This document shows positions 15,354 to 17,977 of a stretch of 17,977 bases of DNA, piece after piece (the stretch's first letter is position 1; every line of letters begins with the position of its first letter). The position numbers and the translations under genes are program-made. The notes under the pieces are model-generated. The model ran no database searches, was not told the origin of the DNA, and saw only the letters and a list, made by a program, of their open reading frames with translations. The DNA comes from an uncultured bacterium (GTDB lineage Bacteria; Cyanobacteriota; Vampirovibrionia; Gastranaerophilales; Gastranaerophilaceae): assembly GCA_902803265.1 (NCBI GenBank), contig CADCPD010000195.1, forward strand, positions 1 to 17,977, in the 5' to 3' direction.

Positions 15354-15377
15354 TATCATAAAAATTTTTTTATGATA
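15354..15377. repeat. Perfect 24-bp palindromic element between nusB and deoB, candidate operator
   Basis: TATCATAAAAA (15354-15364) and TTTTTATGATA (15367-15377) are perfect reverse complements around two T bases. It sits in the middle of the divergent intergenic region. Each arm carries a -10-like hexamer pointing outward (GATAAT on the plus strand at 15374-15379, TATGAT on the minus strand at 15360-15355). The element may therefore combine an operator with symmetric promoters. It is AT-rich but 11+11 perfect pairs is unlikely by chance alone. Confidence 0.5.
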
Positions 15378-15418
15378 ATATTTAATTAAGTTTAAAGTAA
15401 TTAGTGTTTATTTTATGA

Positions 15419-15424
15419 AAGGTG
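15419..15424 (+). promoter_or_regulatory. Ribosome binding site fixing the deoB start at 15433
   Basis: AAGGTG lies 8 bases before the ATG at 15433. It overlaps an earlier in-frame ATG at 15415, which has no binding site of its own, so 15433 is the better start. Confidence 0.7.
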
Positions 15425-15432
15425 AATTATTT

Positions 15433-16608
15433 ATGAAAAGAGCAATCGTAGTTGTAATTGATTCTATGGGTATAGGTGCAATGCCTGATTGTAAAGATTT
15501 TGGTGATATTCCGGAATGTAATACATTAAAAAATGTTTGCAAATTTAATCATGGTTTAAAAGCTCCAAATTTAGCTAAATTAGGTTTAGGAAATATTCAA
15601 GATTTTGAAGGTATTGAAAAAGTTTCAAATCCTATCGGTCAATACGGTACAATGAAAGAAAAATCTAATGGTAAAGATACAACAACAGGTCACTGGGAAA
15701 TGGCAGGTATTGTTCTTGAAGAAGCTTTTAAAACATTTACAAATACAGGTTTTCCTCAAGAAATTGTTGAAGAATTTATCAAAAGAACAAATTGCGGCGG
15801 AATTTTAGCAAACAAAGCTGCAAGCGGTACAGCAGTTATTGCTGAATATAATGATGAACATCAAAAAACAAAATATCCTATTGTTTATACAAGTGCTGAC
15901 AGTGTATTCCAAATTGCTGTTGATACAGATTTAATTCCGTTAGATACTTTATATGACTGGTGTAAAATCGCAAGAAAAATGTTTGATGATATCGGAGTTA
16001 CTGTTTCTCGTGTTATTGCAAGACCTTATCACGTTGTTGACGGTGTTCCTACTCGTATTGGTAAAGACAGACGTGATTATGTTTTAGCACCTGACCAAGA
16101 TACAATTTTAACTGATGTTGAAGCTAATAACGGTACAGTTATTGCTATCGGTAAAATCGAAGATATCTTCTGTAAACAAGGCGTTACTCACGCTATTCAC
16201 ACAGGTTCTAACACAGAAGGTTTAGAATTAACTCTAAAAGCAATTAACAATACTTTAGATTTAAAATCAATAGAATATAAAGCTGTTCCAAACGCTGATA
16301 AATCATTCATATTTACAAATCTTGTAGATACCGATATGTTATACGGACACAGAAATGATGCAGCAGGCTACGGTAAAGCAATAGAAGAAATTGATACTTA
16401 TATTCCAAAATTCATTGAAGCAATGAACGACGAAGATTATTTGGTTATAACAGCAGATCACGGTTGTGACCCAACAGTTCCGGGAACTGACCATACCCGT
16501 GAATATGTTCCAATTCTTATTTACAGCAAACAATTAGAGCCTAAAGATTTAGGTATGATTGAAGGTTTTGATTCAATTGCTAAATTTATAAAAGAATGGA
16601 TATTTTAA
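15433..16608 (+). CDS. deoB: Phosphopentomutase
   Basis: DeoB interconverts (deoxy)ribose 1-phosphate and 5-phosphate, linking nucleoside salvage to central metabolism; it is an alkaline phosphatase superfamily enzyme with two Mn ions. The 391-residue length is normal. Visible sites: metal-binding Asp10 in VVIDSMGIG, the phosphorylated threonine in KDTTTGHWEM (Thr83, equivalent by my alignment to Thr85 of Bacillus cereus DeoB), the cap domain with YTSADSVFQIA and VSRVIARPY, and the metal ligands NLVDTDMLYGHRND and TADHGCDPTVPGTDHTREY. The start at 15433 (MKRAIVVVID) is preferred over 15415 because of the AAGGTG site. No other nucleoside salvage gene is adjacent. It is divergent from nusB across a perfect palindrome. 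Confidence 0.96.
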   Translation: MKRAIVVVIDSMGIGAMPDCKDFGDIPECNTLKNVCKFNHGLKAPNLAKLGLGNIQDFEGIEKVSNPIGQYGTMKEKSNGKDTTTGHWEMAGIVLEEAFKTFTNTGFPQEIVEEFIKRTNCGGILANKAASGTAVIAEYNDEHQKTKYPIVYTSADSVFQIAVDTDLIPLDTLYDWCKIARKMFDDIGVTVSRVIARPYHVVDGVPTRIGKDRRDYVLAPDQDTILTDVEANNGTVIAIGKIEDIFCKQGVTHAIHTGSNTEGLELTLKAINNTLDLKSIEYKAVPNADKSFIFTNLVDTDMLYGHRNDAAGYGKAIEEIDTYIPKFIEAMNDEDYLVITADHGCDPTVPGTDHTREYVPILIYSKQLEPKDLGMIEGFDSIAKFIKEWIF

Positions 16609-16613
16609 TTTGT

Positions 16614-16642
16614 TTGTTTTATCATAATGTTGTAGTGATAAA
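16614..16642 (+). promoter_or_regulatory. Possible ferredoxin promoter
   Basis: TTGTTT (16614-16619) and GATAAA (16637-16642) are separated by 17 bases, the ideal spacing, though both hexamers are imperfect. The predicted start is near 16649, giving a leader of about 28 bases. It is nearly coincident with the inverted repeat. Confidence 0.4.
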
Positions 16643-16645
16643 ACA
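16615..16645. repeat. 10+10 inverted repeat between deoB and ferredoxin
   Basis: TGTTTTATCA (16615-16624) and TGATAAAACA (16636-16645) pair perfectly around an 11-base spacer. It begins 7 bases after the deoB stop but has no T run after it, so it is not a standard terminator. The right arm overlaps a possible -10 box of the ferredoxin promoter, so it may be an operator. Confidence 0.5.
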
Positions 16646-16676
16646 CTATTAGTTAATACAAAAAAAGGAGAGACAA

Positions 16677-16853
16677 ATGAACGTAAAAGTTGAAGACGGT
16701 TGCATAGCATGCGGCGCTTGCGAAGCAGTTTGTGGCGAAGTATTTTCAGTAGAAGATGTTGCTAAAGTTAATCAAGCTAACGTAGCAGCAAATGAAGATG
16801 CAGTTAAAGAAGCTGCTGAATCTTGCCCAGTTGGAGCTATTGTTATCGAATAG
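16677..16853 (+). CDS. Single-cluster [4Fe-4S] ferredoxin, 58 residues
   Basis: A small soluble electron carrier. The sequence MNVKVEDGCIACGACEAVCG carries Cys9, Cys12, Cys15 (CxxCxxC), and Cys50 in SCPVGAIVIE supplies the fourth ligand, so one [4Fe-4S] cluster is expected. An additional Cys19 follows. The length and plan are like the 58-residue ferredoxin of Desulfovibrio gigas, in which the residue equivalent to Cys19 forms a disulfide with a cysteine 8 residues before the last ligand. Here that partner position is Ala42, so the disulfide cannot form. It is rich in Glu, Asp, Ala and Val, as usual. AAGGAG (16665-16670) lies 6 bases before the ATG. It is monocistronic, ending at a strong terminator. 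Likely partners in an anaerobe are PFOR or hydrogenase, but none is in the window. Confidence 0.93.
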   Translation: MNVKVEDGCIACGACEAVCGEVFSVEDVAKVNQANVAANEDAVKEAAESCPVGAIVIE

Positions 16854-16868
16854 TTAACAATTATAATC

Positions 16869-16910
16869 AAAAGAAAACCGGAATTAATAAATTCCGGTTT
16901 TCTTTTTTTT
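16869..16910. terminator. Strong bidirectional terminator between ferredoxin and atpG
   Basis: A 17-bp perfect stem (16869-16885 with 16890-16906) closed by an AATA loop, with the core AACCGGAATT/AATTCCGGTT. The T run to 16910 serves the plus strand; the A-rich left flank gives a T-rich run on the minus strand. It sits between convergent ends of the ferredoxin and atpG genes. Confidence 0.92.
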
Positions 16911-16926
16911 ATTTATAAAATAAATT

Positions 16927-17865
16927 TTATTTTAAAGCGTCTGCACCTGAAACAATTTCAACAAGTTCCTGAGTAATAGCCCATTGACGTGCTTTGTTGT
17001 AGTCAATTGTTAATACTCTTATCATATCTTCAGCATTATTTGATGCGGCTGACATAGCTGTCATTCTTGAAGCAAGTTCACTTGCTTGTGCTTCAAGTAA
17101 TGCTTGGAATAATAAATTAGTTATATACATTGGCACAATCTTTTGCAAAATAGATTGCTCACTAGGTTCAAATACCATTAGAGGGTTAATTCTATGTTCT
17201 TCTCCATCCCCTTCAGCTTTAATAGCTTCAGCATCTAATGGTAATAATGTCCAGTTTTCTACTCTATAAGACATCATATTTTTGAATTTTGTTGTAATAA
17301 TTTCAATTTTGTCAATTTTCTTATCTACATAGTATTGAGCAATGTCCTCTGCTATCAAATTTGAACCTGAAGCTGTTACATTATTAATTTCATCTACATA
17401 GGTTTTTGCAATTTCAAAATCATAATAATCGTCATTAAGTTTTCTCTTTAATGCGCTTATGCCTTTTTGACCAACAACAAATAAATGAGATTTAATACCT
17501 TTTTCATTATATTGTTTTATAGTACTTAAAGTATTTCTTATGATATTGGCATTGTATGCACCTGCCAAACCTTTATTTGATGTGATAACAAGAATCCCAA
17601 CCGAATCAACCGGACGTTTTGTTAATAATGCAGGGTAATTTTCAATAGCAGATTTTAAGTTTAAATCTCCGCTAATACCATTACCACATGCATTTAACAT
17701 TTTCTTGAAAACATCAACAAGCATTGTAGCAAATGGTCTTGCTGACTTTACTGTTGCTTCAGCTTTTTTAATCTTAGCAGCAGCAACCATTTTCATTGCT
17801 CTTGTTATCTTTTTAGTGCTTTCAACACTCTGTATTCTGTTTTTTATGTCTTTTAAATTTGCCAT
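16927..17865 (-). CDS. atpG: F1Fo ATP synthase gamma subunit
   Basis: The rotor shaft of F1, turning inside the alpha3beta3 head and coupling to the c-ring. The 312-residue protein begins MANLKDIKNRIQSVESTKKI followed by TRAMKMVAAAKIKKAE, the conserved N-terminal helix, and ends with a helix containing SNNAEDMIRVLTIDYNKARQ and ITQELVEIVSGADAL, the conserved C-terminal helix. The central Rossmann-like domain has ITSNKGLAGAYNANI. Between LLPL and VFEPS there are only about 20 residues, so the longer insertion found at this place in cyanobacterial and chloroplast gamma subunits is missing, and with it the redox cysteines of plants. It starts 18 bases after the atpA stop, so it belongs to the atp operon. 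The gene after it on the minus strand is not an atp gene, so atpG ends this part of the operon. Confidence 0.96.
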   Translation of the reverse strand: MANLKDIKNRIQSVESTKKITRAMKMVAAAKIKKAEATVKSARPFATMLVDVFKKMLNACGNGISGDLNLKSAIENYPALLTKRPVDSVGILVITSNKGLAGAYNANIIRNTLSTIKQYNEKGIKSHLFVVGQKGISALKRKLNDDYYDFEIAKTYVDEINNVTASGSNLIAEDIAQYYVDKKIDKIEIITTKFKNMMSYRVENWTLLPLDAEAIKAEGDGEEHRINPLMVFEPSEQSILQKIVPMYITNLLFQALLEAQASELASRMTAMSAASNNAEDMIRVLTIDYNKARQWAITQELVEIVSGADALK

Positions 17866-17883
17866 TTTTTATTTTCCATTAAG

Positions 17884-17977
17884 TTATTTAACAAATGTAT
17901 TTTTGAATGCTTCAAGATTTTTAGTTAAATCTTTCTTATCATCATCTGTTAAAGCTTCACCTCTGTTTAATTTTTCA
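17884..17977 (-). CDS. atpA: F1Fo ATP synthase alpha subunit, C-terminal end (5' part outside window)
   Basis: Only the last 30 codons and the TAA are present: EKLNRGEALTDDDKKDLTKN, then LEAFKNTFVK and the stop. The helix with LTDDDKKDL and the end LEAFKNTF match the C-terminus of AtpA, and the order atpA then atpG is the usual one in F1 operons. Alpha is the non-catalytic nucleotide-binding subunit of the F1 head. No part of the nucleotide-binding domain is visible here, so the call rests on the tail and on context. Confidence 0.85.
   Translation of the reverse strand, partial: EKLNRGEALTDDDKKDLTKNLEAFKNTFVK

Noticed and set aside
14818..15375. Long open frame on the plus strand opposite nusB
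   Set aside because: Its product is a Leu/Phe-rich low-complexity string with no ribosome binding site, the typical antisense shadow of an AT-rich helical gene; nusB on the other strand is clear.
15415..15432. Earlier in-frame ATG for deoB at 15415
   Set aside because: No ribosome binding site of its own; the AAGGTG site lies after it and serves the ATG at 15433, which also matches the family N-terminus.
16615..16645. Inverted repeat as intrinsic terminator of deoB
   Set aside because: The stem is AT-rich and is followed by ACTATTAG rather than a T run.
1..17977. CRISPR arrays, tRNA, rRNA, insertion sequences, prophage or riboswitch
   Set aside because: No spaced direct repeats, cloverleaf-like sequences, transposase or phage protein signatures, or long structured leaders were seen; no intergenic gap exceeds 200 bases.

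Overview
The window is strongly AT-rich, gene-dense bacterial chromosome using the standard code. Several proteins point to Cyanobacteriota: a Ski2/HelY-like helicase with a DSHCT tail, a DUF3326 protein (a family known mainly from cyanobacteria and plastid-bearing plants), and an enlarged cyanobacterial-type NusB. There are no photosynthesis genes, the ATP synthase gamma subunit lacks the long regulatory insertion of photosynthetic relatives, and a clostridial/Desulfovibrio-like mini-ferredoxin is present. Two small proteins start with a short leader and an NVNFNG motif, a style I associate with gut Gastranaerophilales. My best guess is a non-photosynthetic Vampirovibrionia (Melainabacteria, Gastranaerophilales) relative. 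This rests on recognition of protein features, not on a search.

Layout. Positions 1-296 hold the end of serS, followed by a terminator that abuts the promoter of a small membrane protein (368-826). The large helicase (910-3204) is followed by a two-gene unit of related NVNFNG proteins (3320-4509). A bidirectional terminator separates these from a minus-strand pair: a secreted TPR-repeat protein (start at 7660) overlapping a tRNA-dihydrouridine synthase (ends at 4558). Divergent from the TPR gene is a small coiled-coil protein (7833-8324). Next comes a DUF3326 gene overlapping a cysteine-rich type IV pilin-like gene (8396-10650).

Positions 10654-15322 form a tight minus-strand cluster read nusB, ftsY, an M14 murein-peptide amidase-like gene, a PC4-like ssDNA-binding gene and priA. 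It joins transcription/rRNA antitermination, membrane targeting, wall recycling and replication restart. Divergent from nusB is deoB (15433-16608), then a 58-residue ferredoxin (16677-16853) and a bidirectional terminator. On the minus strand follow atpG and the 3' end of atpA, part of an F1Fo ATP synthase operon.

There is no IS element, phage module, CRISPR array, tRNA or rRNA. The most unusual signals are two junctions (near 324-368 and 8359-8396) where an intrinsic terminator runs straight into a TATAAT box placed exactly so that transcription should begin at the A of the start codon, suggesting leaderless mRNAs. Other points of interest are the tandem NVNFNG proteins, the DUF3326-pilin overlap, and perfect palindromes in three promoter regions.
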